Shown here: positions 16,551 to 23,852 of the stretch, in pieces
Position numbering within the stretch: position 1 is the first letter of the stretch
Layout of the letters: every line of letters starts with the position of its first letter
From: Actinomycetota bacterium
GTDB taxonomy: Bacteria; Actinomycetota; Acidimicrobiia; IMCC26256; VFJJ01
Assembly (NCBI GenBank): GCA_009886115.1
Contig: VFJJ01000063.1
Span: 1 to 56,042, forward strand
Direction of reading: 5' to 3'
DNA: 56,042 nt
Position numbers and translations under genes: made by a program
Notes under the pieces: generated by a model
What the model was told of the DNA's origin: nothing
What the model saw: only the letters and a program-made list of their open reading frames with translations
Databases searched by the model: none

Positions 16551-18104
16551 GTGGAGATCTGGAGCCTGGTGCGCCGCAGACCGATGGTGGTCGCGCTGGC
16601 CCTCGTGCTCGCCCTGGTCGGGGGAGCAGCGGCATACCTGAGCGCCTCGTCGCGCCCGGAGTCGGTGCGCATCAGCGTCACCGTCCCCGTCCCCGGCGCC
16701 GAGGCCCAGACCTTGGGCAGCGTGGCCCAGGCCGTGGCCAGCTTCCAAGCCACCGTCACCTCCCCGCTGGTGATCCCCGGCGTCGTGACCGACACCGGCG
16801 TGCCGCAGGAGCGGTTGCAACGGGGCCTCTCCACCCGTCAGATCGGCGGGGCCGCGATCGTGCAGATCTCGTGGACGTCGCTGTCGGACGAGTCCGATCC
16901 GGCGATTCTCGAGTCGGTGAGTCGTCGGGCGCTCGAGTCGGCCTTCGCTCCGCAGCTGCGCATCGCGCGCAACGAGCTCGAGATGGCCGCCACCCGGGCG
17001 TTGGCGGCCACGGACGCGTTGAACGAGTTGTTCGACGAGACGGCCGTCGACCTGCCTCGGCAGGAGTACGAGGCCGCGGTGGCAGACGCAGCAGCACTGC
17101 GGGCGCTCATCGAGCGGACCGAGGTGAGCGGCGAGGGCGCGGTCATCGGTCTCGACGGCTCGACCGTCGACTACCTCGAGCCCATGCGGAACCGCTTGAT
17201 CGAGGCCCAGGCGCGAGTCGACGAGCTGGCTCCGATCCTGGCCCGCCATGAGGAGCTGTTCGACGATCGTGACTCGGCTGCTGCGGTGGCCGACGAGCGC
17301 CAGGCGGTCGTCGACGACCTCGAGGCGCGGCTCGATGCCGCGCAGGCTCAGGTCACCTCGGTCACCGCGCCGGTCGCGGTCTCGAACCGGGGCTTCCTCG
17401 TGATGCGCAGCGTCGGTGGCGCGCTCATCGGTCTGGCGTTCGGGGCCGTGGTGTTCGTGTCGTCAGGTCGGCGCCGTCGCCCGACGCCGGTGCTCATGAC
17501 CGATTCGACGGGTGTGGTCGACGACGCGGCGGCGGAGGAAGGACCTGCCGGGCTCGAACCGGCCAACGAGTCCGCTCCCGCTGGTCGGGATCTCAGGACG
17601 GTCGTGTTCCTGCCGACGCCGCCCCTGCCCGAGCTGGTGCCCGTGGTCGCCCTCGACGAAGACGACCGTCCGCTCCCCATGGTCATCGACCTCACGACCC
17701 ATCGCGTGTCGGCGACCGCGCAATGGGCCACCGACGGGGCCAACGGCACTGCTCGGAGGACCACGAACGGCACGAACGGCACCAACGGCACGAACGGCAC
17801 GAACGGCACCTACGGCACGAACGGTGCGGCTCACCGGGCCACGAACGGCACGAACGGTGCGGCTCACCGGGCCACCAACGGCACGAACGGTGCGGCTCAC
17901 CGGGCCACCAACGGCTCCCAGGGGTTCACAGCTGCTGACGGACCGCGTCCTGGTGACGCCGTGCCGGCGGCCGGTTCCGCATCCCGCCCCGCCGCCGAGC
18001 GGCCCGGCGACGTCGCCGATCTCGACGACGAGACGCAGGCGCTGGCCAACCTGGTCGCCTCCCTGGTGCGCCGCAGCGGAGGACCCCCCGATGGGCGCGA
18101 CTGA
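16551..18104 (+). CDS. Wzz/YveK-like polysaccharide chain-length determinant with Asn-Gly-Thr repeat tail
   Basis: 517 residues from the GTG at 16551, which has AGGAGG four bases upstream. TM1 spans about residues 12-32 (VVALALVLALVGGAAAYL) and TM2 about 280-305 (GGALIGLAFGAVVFVSS). The extracytoplasmic loop between them is long, Ala/Glu/Asp-rich and likely helical. This two-TM layout is that of polysaccharide copolymerases that set chain length. No Walker A tyrosine-kinase domain follows. Instead the C-terminal tail (about 210 residues, predicted cytosolic) ends in a low-complexity region of Asn-Gly-Thr triplets and three copies of an 11-residue unit AAHRATNGTNG. The function of the tail is unknown. 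The 3' end overlaps the following sulfotransferase gene by 14 bases. Confidence 0.8.
   Translation: MEIWSLVRRRPMVVALALVLALVGGAAAYLSASSRPESVRISVTVPVPGAEAQTLGSVAQAVASFQATVTSPLVIPGVVTDTGVPQERLQRGLSTRQIGGAAIVQISWTSLSDESDPAILESVSRRALESAFAPQLRIARNELEMAATRALAATDALNELFDETAVDLPRQEYEAAVADAAALRALIERTEVSGEGAVIGLDGSTVDYLEPMRNRLIEAQARVDELAPILARHEELFDDRDSAAAVADERQAVVDDLEARLDAAQAQVTSVTAPVAVSNRGFLVMRSVGGALIGLAFGAVVFVSSGRRRRPTPVLMTDSTGVVDDAAAEEGPAGLEPANESAPAGRDLRTVVFLPTPPLPELVPVVALDEDDRPLPMVIDLTTHRVSATAQWATDGANGTARRTTNGTNGTNGTNGTNGTYGTNGAAHRATNGTNGAAHRATNGTNGAAHRATNGSQGFTAADGPRPGDAVPAAGSASRPAAERPGDVADLDDETQALANLVASLVRRSGGPPDGRD
17763..17914 (+). repeat. Tandem repeats encoding NGT triplets and AAHRATNGTNG units
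   Basis: A nonanucleotide core (ACGAACGGC with ACC variants) repeats several times. Three copies of a 33-nt unit containing GCGGCTCACCGGGCCAC then follow. All variation keeps frame. Silent-site identity suggests recent expansion by slippage. Confidence 0.85.
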
Positions 18105-20037
18105 CGTCGAGTCCAACCAGGGGCGCGATCTCGCTCACGGATCGTCGCCCAGCGCGATGGTTCGACCCTCGGTGGCATCGGCGAAGCCGGCTCCGGGCCC
18201 CCTGCAGGGCAACACCACCGTGGTGGCGATCGTCGGTGCCGGCCGCAGCGGCAGCACGCTGCTCGGTGCCCTGCTGGGTCAGAGCCCCGGCGTGTTCAAC
18301 GCCGGCGAGGTTCGCTACCTCTGGGACCGGGGCTTCGTCGAGCGGCGCCTGTGCGGCTGCGGCGAACCCGTTCCCCGATGTCCCGTCTGGTCGAGCGTGG
18401 CTGAGCAGGTCGGGACGCCCGTGCTGGAACGGATGCGCGATCTCCAGCGTCGGTACGGCCGGATCCGGCACGTTCCGATCGCGCTGGCTGGGCAGATGCT
18501 GCCGTCGATCATCGAACGGCGTGTCGGACAGGATCTCGAAGCTCTCGGTGCCCTGTACACGAGCATCGCCGCCGCCTCGGGCGCTCGGGTCATCGTCGAC
18601 TCCTCCAAGCTCCCGCTGTACACGCAGAGCCTCCGGCATGCTCCCGGCATCGACGTCAAGGTCCTCCATCTGGTCCGAGACTCACGAGCGACGGCGTTCT
18701 CGTGGCAACGCAAGAAGGCACTGACCGACGGCGCCCCCCGGGAGTTCAAGGAGACGATGTCGCCGGTGCGCAGTGCTGCGTTGTGGACGATCTGGAATTC
18801 GTTGTGCGACGGATTGTTCGCTACGGGGCCCGACTTCCGGCGCGTGCGCTACGAAGACCTCGTCGAGCATCCGTGGGCGACCCTGGCAGCGCTGCACCGC
18901 TGGATCGGGGTCCCGATGGATGACAGGATCTTCGTGGGCCAGCACCGGGTCGTACTCGGGGCAACGCACACCGTCGCCGGCAACGCCGACAGGATGCGGA
19001 CGGGCACCGTGGCGATACGCCCCGACGACGAATGGCGTCACGCCCAGACCGACGAGGTTCGCCGCACGGTCACCGCCATCAGCTGGCCGATGCTGGTTCG
19101 TCACGGCTATCCGATCCTCGACCCGATCGGGCGGACCTCGCTACACCTGCGCTTCCTGCGGATGCGCGGGCTCCCGGCGTTTCTCGAGGAGAAGCGCTTG
19201 AGTCCGCGTGCGTTGGCGTCGGGAACGGTCGTGGGTCTGCGCCGACGCGCCGAGCGCGGCGAGCCGGGGTCGACCGTTCCGCTGTGGCTCGTCGGTGCGC
19301 AACGCTCGGGCACGAACATGCTCGTCAACGCGTTCCGCTGCGCGCCCGAGGTCGAGGTGCGCAACGAGACCGACCGGGCCCTGTTCCGAGACTACGAGCT
19401 GCGAACGGACCGGGTGGCTGCCGCGGTGTCGGCATGTCGCAGCCCGGTGATGCTGGTCAAGGCGCTGTGCGACTCGCATCGCGCCCGATGGATGCTCGAT
19501 CTGCCCGGCACGACCCGGGTGCCCCGCATGATGTGGATGTTCCGCGGTGTCGATGCCCGAGCCCAATCGGCCGTCACCCGCTTCGGCCACGCCAACCAGT
19601 ACGCGCTCCGAGCGATCGTGTCCGGGAACGGCGATCATCTCTGGCAGGCCGGTGGCTTGTCGAGTGCCAATCGGCTGCTGCTCGAGCAGGTCGATGCCGA
19701 GCACCTCGACCCGCTCTCGGCGTCGGCGTTGTTCTGGTACCTGCGCAACAGCTTGTACTTCGAGCTCGGGATCGATCAGCGTACCGACGTCGTGGTCGTG
19801 TCGTACCAGCGCCTCGTCGAAGACCCGATCGGTGAGTTGGCATGGATCACCCGATTCGCCGGCATTCCCCTCCGGCCTTCGATGGCTCGCCATGTCGAGC
19901 GAGGTCGGGGCGGCGACACCGGCCCGGCAGTGATCGCGCCTCGTATCCGCGAGCTCTGCGAAGCGATGGATGCCCGGTTGACGGCGGTCTCCGCCCACCA
20001 TCGACGTCTGCACCTGCAGCCAACCATCGTGGCCTGA
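18091..20037 (+). CDS. Double-domain sulfotransferase
   Basis: 648 residues, ATG at 18091 with GGAGGA seven bases upstream, overlapping the chain-length gene. Two sulfotransferase-like domains are fused. Domain 1 has the PAPS loop VAIVGAGRSGSTLLGALLGQ (about residue 45), a Cys-rich insertion (CGCGEPVPRCPVW), and the 3'-phosphate segment VKVLHLVRDSRATAFSW (about 190). Domain 2 has LWLVGAQRSGTNMLVNAFRC (about 398) and MMWMFRGVDARAQS (about 480), where the usual RDGRA-type segment is altered to RGVDA. Domain 1 resembles actinobacterial single-domain sulfotransferases. Domain 2 is more diverged and may be weakly active or structural. With the two sulfotransferases on the other strand, this makes four such domains in the locus. 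The acceptor is probably the nascent polysaccharide. Confidence 0.82.
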   Translation: MGATDVESNQGRDLAHGSSPSAMVRPSVASAKPAPGPLQGNTTVVAIVGAGRSGSTLLGALLGQSPGVFNAGEVRYLWDRGFVERRLCGCGEPVPRCPVWSSVAEQVGTPVLERMRDLQRRYGRIRHVPIALAGQMLPSIIERRVGQDLEALGALYTSIAAASGARVIVDSSKLPLYTQSLRHAPGIDVKVLHLVRDSRATAFSWQRKKALTDGAPREFKETMSPVRSAALWTIWNSLCDGLFATGPDFRRVRYEDLVEHPWATLAALHRWIGVPMDDRIFVGQHRVVLGATHTVAGNADRMRTGTVAIRPDDEWRHAQTDEVRRTVTAISWPMLVRHGYPILDPIGRTSLHLRFLRMRGLPAFLEEKRLSPRALASGTVVGLRRRAERGEPGSTVPLWLVGAQRSGTNMLVNAFRCAPEVEVRNETDRALFRDYELRTDRVAAAVSACRSPVMLVKALCDSHRARWMLDLPGTTRVPRMMWMFRGVDARAQSAVTRFGHANQYALRAIVSGNGDHLWQAGGLSSANRLLLEQVDAEHLDPLSASALFWYLRNSLYFELGIDQRTDVVVVSYQRLVEDPIGELAWITRFAGIPLRPSMARHVERGRGGDTGPAVIAPRIRELCEAMDARLTAVSAHHRRLHLQPTIVA

Positions 20038-20066
20038 CCCCTGACCCCTGACCCCTGACCCCTGAC
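20034..20066 (+). repeat. Heptamer tandem repeat (CTGACCC) spanning the stop codon
   Basis: Four full copies and one partial copy of CTGACCC begin at the last codons of the sulfotransferase gene. The true TGA stop is inside the first unit. Because seven is not a multiple of three, the repeats place a TGA in all three plus-strand frames. Confidence 0.85.
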
Positions 20067-20120
20067 GCGGCGGCGCTGGCGACCCAACAGGCACCCGCGC
20101 CCCTACCGGGTTCGCGGCGG

Positions 20121-21794
20121 TCAGGCCGAGCTGGTCCCGTCGAGGTCGACCGGACCGACGGGAGACGTGACTCGACGAGCCGGTTGGAGCTGCCAGGTCG
20201 ACGCGTCCACCAGCTCGGTGCCGAGAGCGCCGATCGCTCGGCCCGTCCCGGCCGAATCGAGCAGCCACACCGCCGTGGTGTTGGCGGCCACCTGGACCGA
20301 GACCGTCGTCCGCAGCGCCCGGCACCACAGCGCCGTCCGATCGGGATCGGCGAGTTGCGTCGACCGGGCGGCCAGTCGGGCATCGCCGAAGGGGATCCAC
20401 CGACCCCGATCGGTGAGGACCGAGTAGCCCCGACCCGAAAGGGTCGAGCTGATCCCCACCGGCCGCTCGGTGGTCACGACACCGAACGGGCTCACCTCGG
20501 CGTTCAGCGGGACGTCGCCCAGATGCGGGGCCGCCCCGACCGCCTCGACCCGCCCGTCGGAACGGAGCAGCCAATACCCCGGCCCATCGGCCATGGACGC
20601 GATGTCGAGGTAGCTCGCCGCCTCCGGCTGACCGGCCGCGACACCGACGAGCAAGGCGCTCGCTCGCCACACGCCTTCCGTGACAGCGCTGCCGCGGGCC
20701 ACGACGGAGCCGTCGGCGAGCAGGACCCACAGGCCCAGGCCGTCCGACGTCGACGCGGCGCCCACGATGGGGTCCGAGAGCTCCCGGATCGACAGGCGGT
20801 TCAGGCTGGGCGCGTCGCCGTGCGCGACGATCACACCGAGATCGTCGATCTCCCACGAGCCGGCCCGGCGCCGGGCGGGGGCAAAGGCTGCCAACGTCGT
20901 CGCCCGTTGCCAGGGCCTGACCGTCCAGGCGCCGTCGATCGAGTCGACCGGGGCGTCCTCGACCGGGCACAGGACCTGCTCGGGCGCGGAACGGTCGGCG
21001 GCGACGAGGCTGGGGTGGGGGTCGACGGCGATCCCGTCGGGGTCGCGGATCTCGAAGTGCAGGTGGGGTACGGCCATCTCGGCGTTCCCGCTGTCGCCGA
21101 GGAACCCGATGGGCTCCCCGGCCTCGACGGCGACCCCGGCCTCGATACCCGGCCGGATCTGCAGGTCGGCCGGTCCGTCGTCGTCGTCGGTTCCGGGATG
21201 ATCGTTGTTGAGGTGGAGGTAGACGTACCGGTAGCCGTCGGCGTCCTCGATGACGATCCCGCCACCGGCCGTCTCGGTCGGGCGCGACTGCGCCGTGATC
21301 GCAGACACGATGGTCCCGTCCACGGCGGCGACGACCGTCTGGAGCTTGGAGCCCACGATGTCGTTTCCAGCGTGGGTGTGCCCGTCACGGGGGTCACCGA
21401 AGTCGGGCTGGAACGAGGTCGCTCCGGCCACCGGGAACTGGATTCTCCTGAGCACCGGCGGAGGTACGGGTACCTCCGGAGGCACGGGTACCTCCGGAGG
21501 CGCGATCTCCTCGGACGGCTCGGCCGCGAGCACCTCGGCCGCGGGCGGCTGCGGCTCGGACGCCGGGCCAGGGTCGCCGGGATTCGTGGAGGGCAGCGGG
21601 CCGGTGCCAACGCTGGCGATGCTGGAAACGGTGGTGACCACGGTGGCGACCGGTGCCGAGTGATCCGTCGGCTGGTCGGTGCCCCCCACATCGGCCTGGG
21701 CTGCTGACGCGAACGCGACGGCGACGATCGAGGAGATTGCTGCCCATCGGACCCGGGGAGACAGACGCACGCAGGGAACCGTAGGGGCCAACAT
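20121..21794 (-). CDS. Secreted M23-family (LytM) metallopeptidase with GYWLV-like repeat tail
   Basis: 557 residues from the ATG at 21794, giving a signal peptide (RVRWAAISSIVAVAFASAAQA); a GTG at 21839 would add 15 residues. A Pro/Glu-rich linker is followed by an M23 domain (about residues 115-260). Zn ligands are visible in the HAGND motif near residue 140 and in the HLHFEIRDPDG motif near residue 243. A DDDDG-containing insertion lies between them. M23 enzymes cut peptidoglycan cross-bridges or short Gly-containing peptides. The C-terminal half holds diverged repeats (GLWVLLADGSVVARG, GYWLLRSDGRVEAVG, GYSVLTDRGRWIPFG), related to the repeat protein at 4731-5693. These repeats probably bind the cell surface or polymer. 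It is divergent from the DUF839 gene. Confidence 0.82.
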   Translation of the reverse strand: MLAPTVPCVRLSPRVRWAAISSIVAVAFASAAQADVGGTDQPTDHSAPVATVVTTVSSIASVGTGPLPSTNPGDPGPASEPQPPAAEVLAAEPSEEIAPPEVPVPPEVPVPPPVLRRIQFPVAGATSFQPDFGDPRDGHTHAGNDIVGSKLQTVVAAVDGTIVSAITAQSRPTETAGGGIVIEDADGYRYVYLHLNNDHPGTDDDDGPADLQIRPGIEAGVAVEAGEPIGFLGDSGNAEMAVPHLHFEIRDPDGIAVDPHPSLVAADRSAPEQVLCPVEDAPVDSIDGAWTVRPWQRATTLAAFAPARRRAGSWEIDDLGVIVAHGDAPSLNRLSIRELSDPIVGAASTSDGLGLWVLLADGSVVARGSAVTEGVWRASALLVGVAAGQPEAASYLDIASMADGPGYWLLRSDGRVEAVGAAPHLGDVPLNAEVSPFGVVTTERPVGISSTLSGRGYSVLTDRGRWIPFGDARLAARSTQLADPDRTALWCRALRTTVSVQVAANTTAVWLLDSAGTGRAIGALGTELVDASTWQLQPARRVTSPVGPVDLDGTSSA

Positions 21795-22044
21795 GCGGTG
21801 GAACTCGTCACCGGGCGTGAGTGTTCGGCCAGTGCTCACGCCGAGTTTCCCGTCCCGCTACCCAGCGGTCGGTGACGCTGAAACGGGAGCCCGCTGGTGG
21901 GGACGAGGCGGAACGTACCCTTCGCGCACACTTCACGCGTTGGCCAGCTTGGCGCCGCCGTGTCGTTCCTGACGCTTCGTAGGTTCGGGGTTGCGGTGCG
22001 GTGTGCGCCGCTTCTCGCAGAGCTCGTTGCCAGGAGGCATACCC

Positions 22045-23613
22045 ATGAAGCACCCCAAGTTCAGCCGACGCTGGCTGGCGGTGACCGTCGCAGCCGCCGC
22101 AGCCACCGGCATGATCGCCAGCCCGGCGATCGCTGCTCCGCCGAACACCGGACCCACGACCAACGTCGATCCGTACATCCTGGGGGTCGGGCCCGGCGTG
22201 GCGACCACGTCGCTGCTCACCGTCAACGATCTGCCCGCGGGCAACGGCTACAGGATGGTCGGCATCCCCGATGGGCTCGGCGCCTTCCTCAACAGCAACG
22301 GGCGCGTCGTCGTCCAGATGAACCACGAGCTCCAAGCGACAGCGGGCATCGCTCGCCGCCACGGCAAGATCGGCTCGTTCGTCTCCCGCGTGGTGCTCAA
22401 CCCGGCCAACCTGGCGATCACGAGCGGCAAGGACCTCATCTCGCCCGACATCAAGTACTGGGACTACGCGGCCGGGGCCTACACCTCGACCGTCCCCGCT
22501 GGTCAGATCGCCGAGTTCGGCCGCTTCTGCTCGTCGTCGCTGACCGACCCCGGCCAGCTCTTCAACGCTGCCACGGGCAACGGCACCCGGACACAGATCT
22601 ACTTCGCCAACGAGGAGACCGGGAACGAAGGACGGGTCTTCGGCGTGCTCCCCAACGGCGTGACCCGGGCCTTGCCCCGCCTCGGCCTGTTCTCGTGGGA
22701 GAACACCATCGCAGCTCCCAACCAGTCCGACACCACGTTGGTGATGGGACAAGAAGACGGCGGCGTCGCCGAGCTGTGGGCCTACGTCGGCCGCAAGAAG
22801 GGCACCGGCAGCGAGTTCTTCAAGGCCGGTCTCACCAACGGCGTCAACTACACCGTCAAGCTCCCGAGTGGCCAGGTGACCGACGCCGCGTTCCGCGCCG
22901 CGTACAACGCCGGCGACGCCGTTCCGTTCGTGCTGACCCACAACGAATGGAACCAGACCGGAGCGGCGCAGAACGCCGAAGCCGTCGCCGACGGCGCGCT
23001 CGCCCTCAACCGCATCGAAGACGGCGCGTTCGATCCCAACAACAAGAACGACTTCTACTTCGTCACCACCTCAGGTGGCGAAGGCACCGGCACCGGTGGC
23101 GGTGGCGGTCTGTGGAAGCTGAGCTGGACCAACATCGAGCAGCCGCTGCTCGGCGGCACGCTCACGCTGATCCTCGACGGCACCCAGACCTTCACGACGG
23201 CGACCGGCACCACCACCATCGACTCGCCCGACAACCTGGAGATCGACTCCTCCGGCAACATCCTCATCCAGGAGGACCCGGGCAACAACGTCACCCTGGC
23301 CGAGATCCTCGCCTACCGGATCTCCGACGGGGCTCGCGCTGCACTCGCCCGCTTCGACGCCAACCGCTTCCTCATCGGTGGCTCGTCGTACATGGGGACC
23401 CAGGACGAGGAGTCGAGCGGGATCATCGACGTCGAGGACATCATGCCGCGGGCCGGCAAGGACGGCGTGTTCCTCTTCGATGCCCAGATCCACACGTCGA
23501 CCGGCCTCCCGGCCGGCACCGGTCCGGGCACCGTCCAGGAGCTCGTCGAGAACGGCCAGCTGCTCCTGCTCGAGGTCGACGACTGGGCCGCGGTGTACGC
23601 CGCCGGCGTGTGA
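22045..23613 (+). CDS. Secreted PhoX/DUF839-family protein
   Basis: 522 residues. The ATG at 22045 has AGGAGG at 22032-22037. The signal peptide is RRWLAVTVAAAAATGMIASPAIA. The protein follows the DUF839/PhoX pattern, a six-bladed-propeller family that includes Ca/Fe-dependent alkaline phosphatases: MNHELQ, FANEETGNEGRVFG, GQEDGG, RIEDGAFDPNN and DSPDNLEIDSSGNILIQED. Most acidic metal-ligand positions seem present, but the Cys ligand of true PhoX cannot be placed with certainty, so phosphatase activity is possible rather than shown. It lacks an obvious Tat twin-arginine consensus beyond SRRW. Neighbours are an M23 peptidase on the other strand and the NHL giant downstream. Confidence 0.78.
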   Translation: MKHPKFSRRWLAVTVAAAAATGMIASPAIAAPPNTGPTTNVDPYILGVGPGVATTSLLTVNDLPAGNGYRMVGIPDGLGAFLNSNGRVVVQMNHELQATAGIARRHGKIGSFVSRVVLNPANLAITSGKDLISPDIKYWDYAAGAYTSTVPAGQIAEFGRFCSSSLTDPGQLFNAATGNGTRTQIYFANEETGNEGRVFGVLPNGVTRALPRLGLFSWENTIAAPNQSDTTLVMGQEDGGVAELWAYVGRKKGTGSEFFKAGLTNGVNYTVKLPSGQVTDAAFRAAYNAGDAVPFVLTHNEWNQTGAAQNAEAVADGALALNRIEDGAFDPNNKNDFYFVTTSGGEGTGTGGGGGLWKLSWTNIEQPLLGGTLTLILDGTQTFTTATGTTTIDSPDNLEIDSSGNILIQEDPGNNVTLAEILAYRISDGARAALARFDANRFLIGGSSYMGTQDEESSGIIDVEDIMPRAGKDGVFLFDAQIHTSTGLPAGTGPGTVQELVENGQLLLLEVDDWAAVYAAGV

Positions 23614-23650
23614 CAGTCCGGCTCCCGATCGACCGGCTGCTCCGTTGAAC

Positions 23651-23677
23651 CACCAGCGTCACCGGTGTCACCGGTGT
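23651..23677 (+). repeat. Nonamer tandem repeat (CACCAGCGT, CACCGGTGT x2)
   Basis: Three 9-nt units lie in the intergenic region after the DUF839 gene. The shared GGTGTC core also occurs in nonamer arrays at 45464-45481 and 55886-55912. Confidence 0.6.
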
Positions 23678-23757
23678 CAAGGGCTTCACCAGGCAGGACC
23701 GGCTCAGGGTGAGCGATACGCCGCCAGGAGCTGAGAGCAGTTCCCCCCACCGGCAAC

Positions 23758-23797
23758 GTGGTGCCCGCCCTCTCCCGCCCCCCGGGGCGGGCACCAC
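23758..23797 (+). other. Strong GC-rich stem-loop in the leader of the NHL gene
   Basis: Arms GTGGTGCCCGCCC (23758-23770) and GGGCGGGCACCAC (23785-23797) are a perfect 13-bp inverted repeat with a 14-nt loop. No T-run follows. It lies 144 bases after the DUF839 stop and 55 bases before the NHL gene start. It could be a terminator, an mRNA-stabilising hairpin or a protein-binding palindrome. Confidence 0.65.
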
Positions 23798-23852
23798 AGC
23801 CCGGACCGCCGCAGCACACCGTTTGCGGCTCGCGCCCCCCAGGAGCACACCA

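Noticed and set aside
17763-17914. Short regular repeats as a possible CRISPR or integration array.
   Set aside because: Units are contiguous, in frame within the chain-length gene, with no spacers.
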